64,000 nucleotides of DNA, taken from contig NZ_BAAAZF010000001.1 in assembly GCF_039536765.1 (NCBI RefSeq), positions 1,674,001 through 1,738,000 on the forward strand, in the 5' to 3' direction. The DNA is from Parerythrobacter jejuensis (GTDB lineage Bacteria; Pseudomonadota; Alphaproteobacteria; Sphingomonadales; Sphingomonadaceae). Of the stretch, positions 27,143-35,195 are shown piece after piece. The notes beneath the pieces are model-generated. The model ran no database searches, was not told where the DNA came from, and saw only the letters and a program-made list of their open reading frames with translations. Position 1 is the stretch's first letter. Every line of letters begins with the position of its first letter. The translations under genes were made by a program, and so were the position numbers.

Positions 27143-27994
27143 CTAAGCAGCTGTTGAGGTAGTGTCGCCAGCGACCTCTATTGCGGGACCATTATCCTTG
27201 TTCTCCGGGAACACAGGCCACATCAATTGCTGGCCAAGCGTTGCCGGAGCGAGGTTTTCTACCCCGTAGCTTTCGGGGAACGTCCGGGTGATCTTTGCAG
27301 TGCCGAACAGAACATCCCAGAAAAACAGCAGATTGCCGTAATTGCCCTTGTAGTGGGTGCCCGGATCTTCGGCATGGCGGCCATGATGGGCGTGATGCGT
27401 GGCAGGAGTCGAGATTACCCGTTCGACCACCCACATCACGGGTGACAGCCATTTGATGGCATATAGAGGCTTGTCCCAGGCGACGTCGGAATGGGCCCCG
27501 ATGATGACCGTCATCTTGACGATGATATAGCCAGCATAGACCCAGCCCAACCCGAGATAGAGCAGGATCCCCGCGAACCACAGACCGGGCATCATCATGT
27601 AATAGAACAGGTTGTTACGGTAGACGAGCCGCATGGACATGTAGCGGGCATTGTGATGGGCGCGATGCAGATTGTAGAGCCATGCAAAACTGTGGCTGGC
27701 CCGGTGCCACCAATATTGGGTCATGTCATCGAAAATCAGAAAGAGCGCTATCGCGGCGAAGATATTGAGATCAGTGAGCGCGCCGGCGAATTGCGGGGCG
27801 ACAAGTCCGGCGAGGCTGGCGGAAACAAACAGGATGGCCGGCTGGGTAATCACGAGCAACATGGCCATGCTGACAGCTTCGACGATGCCATCATCCCGCG
27901 TCTGTTCAGCCTTTGCAAAGAGGTTGGAGCGCCACAACTCAAGCACCCCGAATCCCAGATAGATTACCAGAATAGCAATTGCGTAGTTTGGCAT
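27143..27994 (-). CDS. Sterol desaturase/fatty acid hydroxylase family membrane protein
   Basis: 283 residues with several transmembrane helices and the eight-His di-iron set: YWWHRASHSF, YNLHRAHHNARYMS and THHAHHGRHAED. The family hydroxylates or desaturates lipids at the membrane. Placement next to the spt locus makes sphingolipid or fatty-acid hydroxylation attractive, but this is inference. AAGGAGAG precedes the ATG. Divergent from the Crp-type gene, with only 49 bp between them. Confidence 0.88.
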   Translation of the reverse strand: MPNYAIAILVIYLGFGVLELWRSNLFAKAEQTRDDGIVEAVSMAMLLVITQPAILFVSASLAGLVAPQFAGALTDLNIFAAIALFLIFDDMTQYWWHRASHSFAWLYNLHRAHHNARYMSMRLVYRNNLFYYMMMPGLWFAGILLYLGLGWVYAGYIIVKMTVIIGAHSDVAWDKPLYAIKWLSPVMWVVERVISTPATHHAHHGRHAEDPGTHYKGNYGNLLFFWDVLFGTAKITRTFPESYGVENLAPATLGQQLMWPVFPENKDNGPAIEVAGDTTSTAA

Positions 27995-28041
27995 GGCCCT
28001 CTCCTTTGACCTGGCGAGGCATAGGCCTTAGTCAACAAGAG

Positions 28042-28063
28042 AAATGTCAAATAATTTACATTT
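28042..28063 (+). promoter_or_regulatory. CRP-type palindrome over the start of the Crp-family gene
   Basis: TGTCA-N6-TTACA (28045-28060), embedded in AAATGT...ACATTT (28042-28063), resembles CRP/FNR-family operators. It covers the start codon of the regulator at 28044 and lies in the gap shared with the divergent hydroxylase gene. Autoregulation is a prediction. Confidence 0.45.
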
Positions 28064-28724
28064 GAATGCGCGATCGACTTCTGCGCCGATGCTGTTTTCC
28101 GCGTTGCCGGAGGACCTGCAGGCATCTCTGCTCATGGCATCCCCCTCTCGCAAATATGGCAAGGAGCAACTCCTGCAACAGAGGGGCGATCACGCCGATG
28201 GATTCTGGGTGATCGCAAAGGGCAGCGTGGCCGTCGGATTCTTCCATGCAGACGGAGAGTTCCGCGCCGTAGCATTGCTGGGGCCAGGTGATTCCTGGGG
28301 CGAGTTAGCGATGTTCGCAGGTCGACCACGGGTCGTTGACGCCATCGCGCGGACCGGGAGCGTCGTCCATTTTGTGCGCGCGGCCGCATTTGAAACAATT
28401 CTGGCCGAAAGACCTGCAGCCATGCGCACGCTCTTGGGGGCATTGTCCGCCCAGCTGCAGGAAACGCTGGATGTCATGGCCGGGATCAGGAGCGGCTCGG
28501 CGAAAGGCCGGGTGGCCGGGATGCTCGGCGCATTGTCAGGAGGGCAGATGGGCTCAATGACAATTACGATTTCGCAGCAGGAGCTTGCCGAGCTGTTGGG
28601 CCTGACAAGGGCGACTGTTAGCGCAGCGCTGCGCGATCTTGAACATGCCGGTTGGCTGAAACGCGGCTACGGAAAGATCGAGCTCGTCCATCCTGACGAG
28701 CTGGAACTCGCGGCCCTTAGCTGA
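28044..28724 (+). CDS. Crp/Fnr-family transcription regulator
   Basis: 226 residues: cyclic-nucleotide-binding-like beta barrel (about 15-130; DGFWVIAKGSVAVGFFHADG, GDSWGELAMFAGRPRV) and a C-terminal winged helix (about 150-220; SQQELAELLGLTRATVSAAL). It has no cysteines, so it is not an oxygen-sensing FNR. The PBC region GELAMFAGRPRV lacks the full cAMP-binding RxS(T)A motif of E. coli CRP, so the effector is unknown. A palindrome overlaps its start. A downstream Met at 28089 is a possible alternative start but has no ribosome binding site. Confidence 0.88.
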   Translation: MSNNLHLNARSTSAPMLFSALPEDLQASLLMASPSRKYGKEQLLQQRGDHADGFWVIAKGSVAVGFFHADGEFRAVALLGPGDSWGELAMFAGRPRVVDAIARTGSVVHFVRAAAFETILAERPAAMRTLLGALSAQLQETLDVMAGIRSGSAKGRVAGMLGALSGGQMGSMTITISQQELAELLGLTRATVSAALRDLEHAGWLKRGYGKIELVHPDELELAALS

Positions 28725-28735
28725 GGCTCGAACGC

Positions 28736-29383
28736 CTAGCTGGCTTGCACCTCGGTCGCGCTCTCGCATTTGTCGGCGATTTCATCGTCACTGCTCGAAA
28801 ACTGGGTGAGTGCAATGAAGCCACCGACAACCAGCAAGATAAAGACGGTGGTTACGGTACCGAGATATTTGTCGATCACCCGTTTGATCGGTGCACCGAA
28901 AACCCGGAACAGGATACCGACCGTCATAAAGATAAGCGCTCTGGCGGCGAGGCTGGCTAGAATGAAGGGCAACAGTGCCATCTCGATAAAGCCGGCCGTG
29001 ATGGTCAGCAATTTGAAGGGAACAGGCGTCGCGCCTGCGACCAGAATCGCCTCGACATCATATTCACGCAAATAACATGCTGCGACGGGGAAGCTCTGGG
29101 TCAATCCAAGCAGATCGATCAGCTGCTTGCCAATCGTATCGTACACACCCCAGCCGATCGCATAGCCAAGCAAAGCGCCCGCCACGGACGACAAGGTTGC
29201 AACGATCGCAAAGCGGATCGCCTTCTTCGGTTCCGCCAGACACATAAGGCCCAGCAGTGGGTGCGGCGGGATCGGGAAGAAGCTCGATTCGACAAAGCAG
29301 AAAAAAGCCAGCCACCACACCGCATGCGGATGCGCGGCCTTTTCCATCGTCCAGTCGTAAAGGCTGCGCAGCGGCTTCATCAT
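28736..29383 (-). CDS. YqaA/SNARE-associated (DedA-like) membrane protein
   Basis: 215 residues, about five hydrophobic segments: WWLAFFCFVESSFFPIPPHP with the family F-P-I-P-P motif, FAIVATLSSVAGALLGYAIG, a re-entrant GATPVPFKLLTITAGF loop, and two C-terminal helices. The VTT/YqaA family is proposed to move lipids across membranes. The start is at MMKPLRSLYD; upstream codons of the open frame do not match. It marks the left flank of the GTA cluster and reads away from it. Confidence 0.83.
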   Translation of the reverse strand: MMKPLRSLYDWTMEKAAHPHAVWWLAFFCFVESSFFPIPPHPLLGLMCLAEPKKAIRFAIVATLSSVAGALLGYAIGWGVYDTIGKQLIDLLGLTQSFPVAACYLREYDVEAILVAGATPVPFKLLTITAGFIEMALLPFILASLAARALIFMTVGILFRVFGAPIKRVIDKYLGTVTTVFILLVVGGFIALTQFSSSDDEIADKCESATEVQAS

Positions 29384-29450
29384 GGTGGGAAATCTCTCCG
29401 GTTTGGCGCCGATTAGGGCACACCGCCAAGACACGCAAGTTCTAGCATAA

Positions 29451-29502
29451 TTAACCTATTTGGAACTTTGAGTTTGACATCGTCACGCTCTTTGGTTAGA
29501 GA
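29451..29502 (+). promoter_or_regulatory. Candidate GTA cluster promoter with CtrA-like half-site
   Basis: TTGACA (29474-29479) is a perfect -35 hexamer, 17 bp from a weak -10 TAGAGA (29497-29502). A TTAACC half-site (29451-29456) lies just upstream, and a GATTC site at 29524-29528. In Rhodobacter the GTA promoter depends on GafA and, indirectly, CtrA. Function here is not shown. Confidence 0.35.
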
Positions 29503-29534
29503 AGCGGAACATCGCGAAATACCGATTCGAAATC

Positions 29535-29563
29535 AGGCGGCCCTGCACCACGCAGCGCCGCCT
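29535..29563 (+). other. Strong hairpin in the GTA leader
   Basis: AGGCGGC-C-CTGC, loop ACCAC, GCAG-C-GCCGCCT: 11 pairs with one C-C mismatch, 33 bp downstream of the candidate -10 and 31 bp before the g1 start. It is followed by GTTTG, so partial termination or attenuation is possible. Confidence 0.5.
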
Positions 29564-29593
29564 GTTTGCGTTGATGGATCGCTGCAAGACGGG

Positions 29594-30082
29594 ATGAGCA
29601 GGCAAGTGGCACGATCGCGTACACGCACCAAAATCAATCCGGCGCTCAGGGCAGGCGAAACCAATAAACTCAACCGCCACTGGCGCACCCTCTTTCTCGA
29701 CAAGCTGGCGGAAACGTCCAATGTCACCGCAGCAGCCCGCGAAGCCGGCATCAACCCCGGCCGGGCCTACAAAATCCGGCGCGAGGAACCCGACTTCGAA
29801 CGGCAATGGCATGCCGCCGTTGTCGAGGGATACGAACATCTGGAGATGGAACTGCTGGCCCGGCTGCGTGACGGCGAAGCGAAAGACGGACCCAAATTCG
29901 ATAATGGCGCGGCACTGCGCCTGCTCGCCCTGCACCGCGACACCATGTCGCGCGAACATGGCCAGCGCCGCAACCTCGATGCCCGGGCAGCGCGCGCCAT
30001 CATCGATATGAAGCTGGAAGAGCTGCGCCAGCGCGTGATCGCCCGGCAGTCCGCGGACGATTTGGGAACCCCTGCGCAATGA
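29594..30082 (+). CDS. GTA terminase small subunit-like protein (g1)
   Basis: 162 residues. A helix-turn-helix appears as SNVTAAAREAGINPGRAYKI, followed by long charged helices (MELLARLRDGEAKDG, RAIIDMKLEELRQRV) that would oligomerise. This is the TerS position of RcGTA-like clusters; in RcGTA the small terminase gp1 has lost sequence-specific DNA binding. The ATG at 29594 is used; a TTG at 29468 would put the leader hairpin and promoter inside the gene. Overlaps terL by 4 bp. Confidence 0.82.
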   Translation: MSRQVARSRTRTKINPALRAGETNKLNRHWRTLFLDKLAETSNVTAAAREAGINPGRAYKIRREEPDFERQWHAAVVEGYEHLEMELLARLRDGEAKDGPKFDNGAALRLLALHRDTMSREHGQRRNLDARAARAIIDMKLEELRQRVIARQSADDLGTPAQ

Positions 30083-31407
30083 CGGACGAGTTTGCCTTTC
30101 TGTTGCAGACCACGGCGAAGGAGCGCCAGCAGATCGCAACCGGGCTGGACCGCCGGGATGCCAATGATGCCGCCCGGTACTGGGACGATCATTTTCGCCT
30201 GTTCGCCCATGACGGGCAAAGCCCCCCTGCCGGGGCCTGGCGGGTTTGGATGGTGATGGGCGGCCGCGGCTTCGGCAAGACCCGTGCCGGGGCGGAATAT
30301 ATCCGCTCCATTGCCGAAGGGGATCCGAGTGCCCGGATCGCATTGGTCGGGGCCTCGCTGGGCGAAGTGCGCAGTGTCATGGTTGAAGGCGAGAGCGGGC
30401 TGATCGCCTGCTGTGCCCCGCAAGAGCGGCCGGATTTCGAACCTTCGCTGCACCGGCTGCGCTGGCCCAACGGAGCGCAAGCGCATCTCTATTCGGCGGC
30501 AGAGCCGGAATCACTGCGCGGGCCGCAACACAGCCACGCCTGGTGCGACGAGATCGGCAAGTGGAATGCTGCTCATGATCGGGCCAACCGGTGCTGGGAC
30601 AATCTGACGCTGGGTCTGCGGCTGGGCTCGGATCAGCGCGTGGTGGCCACCACGACACCGCGCAATACTGCGTTGATCCGTCGGCTGCTGGAAAGCAACG
30701 ATACCGTGACGACCGGGGGAGCAAGCGCAGCCAATGCGCTGAACTTGCCGAAGGCGTTTCTGCTCGCGATGGAGCGCGAGTATGGGCAGACGTTGCTCGG
30801 CAGGCAGGAACTGGGTGGCGAGATGATCGACGAAGTCGAAGGCGCCTTGTGGAGCCGGGACCTGCTGGAGCGGTGCCGTACCGAGAGCGGCGCGACTGCC
30901 ATGACCCGCATAGTTATAGGTGTTGATCCCCCTGCCTCAGCCAGCGGCGATGCCTGCGGAATTGTCGTTGCGGCGCTGCTGCCCAATGGCACAGGGCGTG
31001 TTCTGGCCGATTGCTCGGTCGAAAAGGCCAGTCCGGAGCGCTGGGCCAGGGCCGTCGCCTCCGCCGCACAGATTTGGCAAGCCGACCGTATTGTGGCCGA
31101 GGCGAACCAGGGCGGCGCGATGGTGGGCAGCGTCTTGCGGGCAGCCGATATCGCGCTGCCGGTGAAACTGGTCCATGCCAGCCGCGGCAAGGCCGCACGG
31201 GCGGAACCGGTCGCCGCGCTTTATGAAGCGGGCCGGGTGCAACACGCAGGCTTGTTCGCAAAGCTGGAAGATGAGCTGTGCGGCCTGATGGCAGGCGGCG
31301 GATATGAGGGCCCCGGCCGGAGCCCCGACCGGGCCGATGCGCTGGTGTGGGCGCTGAGTGAATTGATGCTGGGAAGGTCCAGCGAACCCCGAGTGATCAA
31401 TATTTGA
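30079..31407 (+). CDS. GTA large terminase (g2)
   Basis: 442 residues. Walker A is MGGRGFGKTRAG with Lys67, Walker B HAWCDEIGKW, and the C-terminal RNase H-like nuclease begins at VIGVDPPAS with further acidic residues (VAEANQGG, SPDRADALVWAL). It pumps DNA into the prohead using ATP and cuts headful lengths, here presumably host DNA. Length matches the RcGTA g2 family. An intrinsic-terminator-like hairpin follows 10 bp after the stop. Confidence 0.93.
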   Translation: MTDEFAFLLQTTAKERQQIATGLDRRDANDAARYWDDHFRLFAHDGQSPPAGAWRVWMVMGGRGFGKTRAGAEYIRSIAEGDPSARIALVGASLGEVRSVMVEGESGLIACCAPQERPDFEPSLHRLRWPNGAQAHLYSAAEPESLRGPQHSHAWCDEIGKWNAAHDRANRCWDNLTLGLRLGSDQRVVATTTPRNTALIRRLLESNDTVTTGGASAANALNLPKAFLLAMEREYGQTLLGRQELGGEMIDEVEGALWSRDLLERCRTESGATAMTRIVIGVDPPASASGDACGIVVAALLPNGTGRVLADCSVEKASPERWARAVASAAQIWQADRIVAEANQGGAMVGSVLRAADIALPVKLVHASRGKAARAEPVAALYEAGRVQHAGLFAKLEDELCGLMAGGGYEGPGRSPDRADALVWALSELMLGRSSEPRVINI

Positions 31408-31416
31408 TCGTCACTG

Positions 31417-31443
31417 CCCCTGCTCTTGCGAGCAGGGGTTTCT
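31417..31443 (+). terminator. Hairpin with T-run between GTA g2 and g3
   Basis: CCCCTGCTC (31417-31425), loop TTGC, GAGCAGGGG (31430-31438), then TTTCT: a perfect 9-bp stem. Outer GTCAC (31410-31414) and GTGAC (31445-31449) extend it. It looks like an intrinsic terminator or attenuator inside the cluster. Confidence 0.6.
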
Positions 31444-31465
31444 GGTGACTGACGAAAGGTAGCCA

Positions 31466-32620
31466 ATGTCATTCCTCTCCTCCCTGACCTCCGCCTTCAA
31501 GGGTGGGGGCGGCAGCCGCGTGCCTGTTGCGCGCGGCTTTGTCTCGCCTTGGGCAACTGCATTCGAAGGCAGTGCGCGCAGGCCGTTCGACTATGGCGCG
31601 TCTCTGCGTGAGGCTTTCGTCGAGAATCCGGTGGCGCAGCGCGCTGTGCGGATTGTTGCCGAGGGAGTCGGCAGCGCGCCGCTGGCGCAAAGCGATCCGA
31701 AGCTGGCCGCCCTCTTGATCGCCCCGAGCGCGGGGCAATCGCTGGTCGAAACGCTCGCGCTGCATCTGCTGCTACATGGCAATGCCTATTGCCAGATTGC
31801 CAAGGACGCTAGCGGCAGACCGATCGAGCTCTATGCCTTGCGGCCCGAGCGGGTCTCGGTTGTGCCCGGGGATGACGGTTGGCCGAGCGCCTATGCCTAT
31901 CGCCTGGCCGATCGCACCCTTACCATCCCACTGGAGGACGATGGCGGCTGGCCCAACATCATTCATTTGAAGAGCCTGCATCCCGGTGACGACCATTATG
32001 GTGCGGGGTGCCTGTCCGCTGCGCGACAAGCGGTCGCGATCCACAACGCTGCCAGCGAATGGAACCGGGCCCTGCTCGCGAATTCAGCCCGGCCCTCCGG
32101 CGCCTTGATCCATGCGACCGACGATAGCGGCGGGCTCTCCAGCGATCAGTTCGACCGACTCAAGGCAGAGCTGGAGCAGGCTTTCTCCGGCAAGCCCAAT
32201 GCAGGGCGGCCCATGCTGCTGGAAGGTGGGCTGAGTTGGCAATCGATGGCGATGAGCCCGGCAGACATGGACTTCGCCACCCTCAAGGAGGCTGCCGCGC
32301 GCGACATAGCACTCGCATTCGGGGTCCCGCCGATGCTGCTGGGCCTGCCGGGTGACAACACATACGCCAATTATCGCGAAGCGAACCGCGCCTTGTGGCG
32401 CCTTACCTTGTTGCCATTGGCAGCGAAGATCCTGGGCGGACTGACCGACGGCCTGTCGCCCTGGTTCAACAACACCGCGCTGGCTGTGGATCTCGATCGC
32501 ATCCCGGCCTTGTCCGAAGATCGTGAGCGATTGTGGTCGCAAGTCAGTGAGGCTTCCTTCCTGACCGATGCCGAAAAGCGGGAAATGCTGGGCCTGCCAG
32601 CGGAAGGGAGCACCACATGA
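31466..32620 (+). CDS. GTA portal protein (g3)
   Basis: 384-residue HK97-family portal. Matches the family by FVENPVAQRAVRIVAEGVGS, LHLLLHGNAYCQIAKDASGR, ELYALRPERVSVVPGDDG, and the C-terminal AFGVPPMLLGLPGDNTYANY with the wing/crown helices following. Twelve copies form the DNA entry ring at the capsid vertex. Full length relative to RcGTA g3. The ATG follows an AAAGGTAG site, 58 bp after g2, past the hairpin. Overlaps g3.5 by 4 bp. Confidence 0.94.
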   Translation: MSFLSSLTSAFKGGGGSRVPVARGFVSPWATAFEGSARRPFDYGASLREAFVENPVAQRAVRIVAEGVGSAPLAQSDPKLAALLIAPSAGQSLVETLALHLLLHGNAYCQIAKDASGRPIELYALRPERVSVVPGDDGWPSAYAYRLADRTLTIPLEDDGGWPNIIHLKSLHPGDDHYGAGCLSAARQAVAIHNAASEWNRALLANSARPSGALIHATDDSGGLSSDQFDRLKAELEQAFSGKPNAGRPMLLEGGLSWQSMAMSPADMDFATLKEAAARDIALAFGVPPMLLGLPGDNTYANYREANRALWRLTLLPLAAKILGGLTDGLSPWFNNTALAVDLDRIPALSEDRERLWSQVSEASFLTDAEKREMLGLPAEGSTT

Positions 32621-32925
32621 CGCGCGAAGACATGTTGGCCCGGCTGATCGCGCAGGCCACGCATGAAGGTGGCGATCTCGTGACTTTGCGGGCGATGGTC
32701 GAGGAATCAAGCGAGATGGGCGCCGAACGGGTGCTCAACCGTCTCGGCCTCTCCGACGAGAATGCGCAGGATGATATCGACGAATTGCGCGAGCTCCTGC
32801 AGGCGTGGCGTGATGCCAAAGCCAGCGCCTGGAAGGCTGCACTGGAGTGGTTCGTGCGCGGACTTCTCGCTCTCCTTCTGATCGGCATCGCCTATCGCCT
32901 CAATGTCCCGGCCCTGCTCAAATGA
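32617..32925 (+). CDS. GTA g3.5-like small protein (DUF6127)
   Basis: 102 residues: an amphipathic, charged N-terminal part (MLARLIAQATHEGGDLVTLR, MGAERVLNRLGL) and a C-terminal transmembrane helix (WFVRGLLALLLIGIAYRL). It sits between portal and protease, where RcGTA carries g3.5. A membrane-linked role in assembly or release is possible but unproved. ATGA overlaps on both sides. Confidence 0.8.
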   Translation: MTREDMLARLIAQATHEGGDLVTLRAMVEESSEMGAERVLNRLGLSDENAQDDIDELRELLQAWRDAKASAWKAALEWFVRGLLALLLIGIAYRLNVPALLK

Positions 32926-33311
32926 GATTGGCCGGATATGCCGCTGTGTTCGGCACGCCTGATGCAGCGAACGACATCATCATCCCCGGAGCCTTTGCCC
33001 GAACTCTAGCGGTCCACGAGGGGCCGCTCCCGCTGTTCTGGCAACATCGCCCCGACCAGCGAATTGGAAGCATCGAGCATATGGGCGAAGATGATCGCGG
33101 CCTTCGCGTCGTCGCCGTGCTCGACAACGCGACCAGTCAAGCCGCTGCGATGCTGCGCGCCAGGTCTGTCAGTGGCCTCAGCTTCGGATACCGGGCCCGC
33201 CGCTACCGCAAAACTGCGCGCGGGCGCCTGCTCGAAGAGATCGACTTGTTCGAAATCAGCTTGGTGACCCATCCACTGCAACACGCAGCCCGGGTCCACT
33301 TCGTCTCGTAA
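32922..33311 (+). CDS. GTA prohead protease (g4)
   Basis: 129 residues, HK97 prohead protease family. N-terminal GYAAVFGTPDAANDIIIPGA, catalytic His in FWQHRPDQRIG, catalytic Ser in SVSGLSFGYRARR, and the closing EIDLFEISLVTHPLQHAARV. It trims the capsid scaffold domain during maturation. Start at ATG 32922 overlapping the g3.5 stop (ATGA); the longer frame beginning at 32847 would lie inside g3.5. Confidence 0.93.
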   Translation: MRLAGYAAVFGTPDAANDIIIPGAFARTLAVHEGPLPLFWQHRPDQRIGSIEHMGEDDRGLRVVAVLDNATSQAAAMLRARSVSGLSFGYRARRYRKTARGRLLEEIDLFEISLVTHPLQHAARVHFVS

Positions 33312-33369
33312 CCCACCCCGTTTCTTGTCCCTCCCCCCACCAAGCCCCCTGCTGAAAGGTGAACTGCCC

Positions 33370-34518
33370 ATGGATACTCCAACCCCCGAAACTGTGCCGG
33401 CCGACGCAATGGACGAAAGCTTCGATATTGTTGCCCGTCAGGATCAGTCCGAAGCCGACATCAAGGCGCTTCGTTCCGACGTCGACGAGGTCAAGGCGCG
33501 GGTCGACAAGATCGGCCGGGCTGCTGCACGGCCCTCGATCTCCGGCGCATCGGCCGATGCTGCCGAAGTGAAAGGCTTCGTCGATGGCTATCTGCGCAAC
33601 GGATCGACCGCTGAGGTCAAATCCGTATCCGGCGCCGCTGCTGCCGATGGCGGCTATGCCGTGCCGCGCGAAATCGACGCGATGATCGCTCGCGAATTGA
33701 CCGAGATCAGCCCGATCCGCGCCATTGCCCAGGTCGTGCAGACGGGCAGCGCCGGATATCGCAAGCTCGTCTCCACCGGTGGCACCGCGAGCGGGTGGGT
33801 CTCCGAGACGGCTGCGAGGCCCGAGACGGACACGCCCCAATTCAGCGAGATCGCCCCTCCGACCGGCGAACTTTATGCCAATCCGGCAGCGAGCCAGGCG
33901 ATGCTCGACGATGCAGGTTTTGACCTCGAAAGCTGGCTGGCAAGCGAGATCGCGATGGAGTTTGCCCGCGCCGAGGGCGCAGCCTTCGTCAATGGCAGCG
34001 GCATCGATCAACCCGAAGGTTTCCTGCAGGTCCCGACATCAGTCGCTGCGGATGATGCACGGGCTTTCGGCTCGCTTCAATATGTTGGCAGCGGCGACGA
34101 TACCGGCTTCGGGTCCAGCCCGGAGGGCAAGCTAATCGACCTGGTCCACACGATGAAGGCCGGGCATCGCCAGGGTGCGAGCTTCGTGATGAATTCGGCG
34201 ACGCTTGCCGAAGTTCGCAAACTCAAGACTGCCGATGGCGCATTCTTGTGGCAGCCGGGGATGGTCGAAGGTCAGCCGGACCGCCTTCTGGGCTATCCAG
34301 TGATCGAGGCGGAAGACATGCCCGACGTCGCCACCGGCGCTTTCCCGGTCGCATTCGGAAACTTCCGGCACGGCTATTTGATCGCCGAACGCACGGCGAC
34401 TCAGGTCTTGCGGGATCCGTTCACCAACAAGCCCTTCGTCCATTTCTACGCGACCAAGCGGATCGGAGGACAGGTGCTCGACAGCAACGCGATCAAATTG
34501 CTCAAGATCGAGCTCTAA
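33370..34518 (+). CDS. GTA major capsid protein (g5)
   Basis: 382 residues, HK97 fold. The N-terminal ~75 residues are charged coiled coil (QSEADIKALRSDVDEVKARV), the scaffold delta domain expected to be cut by g4. The shell domain follows from about 90: GGYAVPREIDAMIARELTEI, LMxxPxxSQAM-type ELYANPAASQAMLDDAGFDL, AEGAAFVNGSGIDQPEGFL and the P-loop/A-domain end RIGGQVLDSNAIKLLKIEL. Start ATG 33370; upstream codons are a low-similarity GC-rich leader. Confidence 0.95.
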   Translation: MDTPTPETVPADAMDESFDIVARQDQSEADIKALRSDVDEVKARVDKIGRAAARPSISGASADAAEVKGFVDGYLRNGSTAEVKSVSGAAAADGGYAVPREIDAMIARELTEISPIRAIAQVVQTGSAGYRKLVSTGGTASGWVSETAARPETDTPQFSEIAPPTGELYANPAASQAMLDDAGFDLESWLASEIAMEFARAEGAAFVNGSGIDQPEGFLQVPTSVAADDARAFGSLQYVGSGDDTGFGSSPEGKLIDLVHTMKAGHRQGASFVMNSATLAEVRKLKTADGAFLWQPGMVEGQPDRLLGYPVIEAEDMPDVATGAFPVAFGNFRHGYLIAERTATQVLRDPFTNKPFVHFYATKRIGGQVLDSNAIKLLKIEL

Positions 34519-34566
34519 CCTCCCGTTCCCGGCGGGGTTGAGCCCCCTTCTCCCCCGCTGGCACCC

Positions 34567-34616
34567 GCGCCCGCGCCGCTGCGCGAACCCCTCTCCCCCG
34601 CGAACGGCGCGGGCGC
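34567..34616 (+). other. Long GC hairpin between GTA g5 and g6
   Basis: GCGCCCGCGCC (34567-34577) and GGCGCGGGCGC (34606-34616) are perfect 11-bp inverted arms around a 28-base loop, 48 bp after the capsid stop. There is no T-run. It could act as an mRNA-processing or stability element that separates abundant capsid message from tail genes. Confidence 0.55.
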
Positions 34617-34649
34617 ACCCTCATCAGACCATTTCCTCGGGAGACCGCC

Positions 34650-35195
34650 ATGAAACGGGCTATCGTCGCGCCTGCCATCCTTGGCGGCGCACCCCTGGCA
34701 GAGCTGAAGCACTGGCTCGCCATCAGTACATCGAACGACGACGCATCGCTGGAGGCGCTGCTGCGATCGGCCTTGGAAACGTGCGAGGCTTTCACCGGCA
34801 CCATGCCGCTTGCCGCGACCGTCGAGGAAACCCTGCCTGCAAGCCGCAACTGGCAAGGGCTCCATACTTGCCCGGTCAGAGCCATTCTCGCGGTGGAAGG
34901 CATTCCTGCCGAAGGTTCCCGTATCACCTTTGCGATCGAGGACTATGACATCGATCTCGATCCCGACAGCCGCGGATTGGTCCGGCTGTTGAAGGCCAGC
35001 GCCGCCGGCCGGATCGCCGTCCAGTTCGAAGCCGGACTCGCTGACGACTGGGAGGAGCTCCCCGACGGCTTGCGGCACGGGATCTTGCGACTGGCGGCGC
35101 ATCATTATCGAAGCCGGGAAAGCGGTGCCGACCCCACACCGCCCGCTGCAGTGGCTGCATTATGGCGCCCCTGGCGACGCATGCGGATCGCATGA
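34650..35195 (+). CDS. GTA head-tail connector/adaptor (g6)
   Basis: 181 residues of the gp6/Gp15-like connector family: LAELKHWLAISTSNDDASLE, LLRSALETCEAFTG, LPDGLRHGILRLAAHHYRSR and the closing PPAAVAALWRPWRRMRI. It binds the portal and carries the next neck protein. GGGAG before the ATG supports the start. Overlaps the next small ORF by 4 bp (ATGA). Confidence 0.9.
   Translation: MKRAIVAPAILGGAPLAELKHWLAISTSNDDASLEALLRSALETCEAFTGTMPLAATVEETLPASRNWQGLHTCPVRAILAVEGIPAEGSRITFAIEDYDIDLDPDSRGLVRLLKASAAGRIAVQFEAGLADDWEELPDGLRHGILRLAAHHYRSRESGADPTPPAAVAALWRPWRRMRIA

Noticed and set aside
29468-29593. N-terminal extension of GTA g1 from a TTG
   Set aside because: It would put a perfect -35 hexamer and an 11-bp hairpin inside the gene, and the residues show no conserved pattern.
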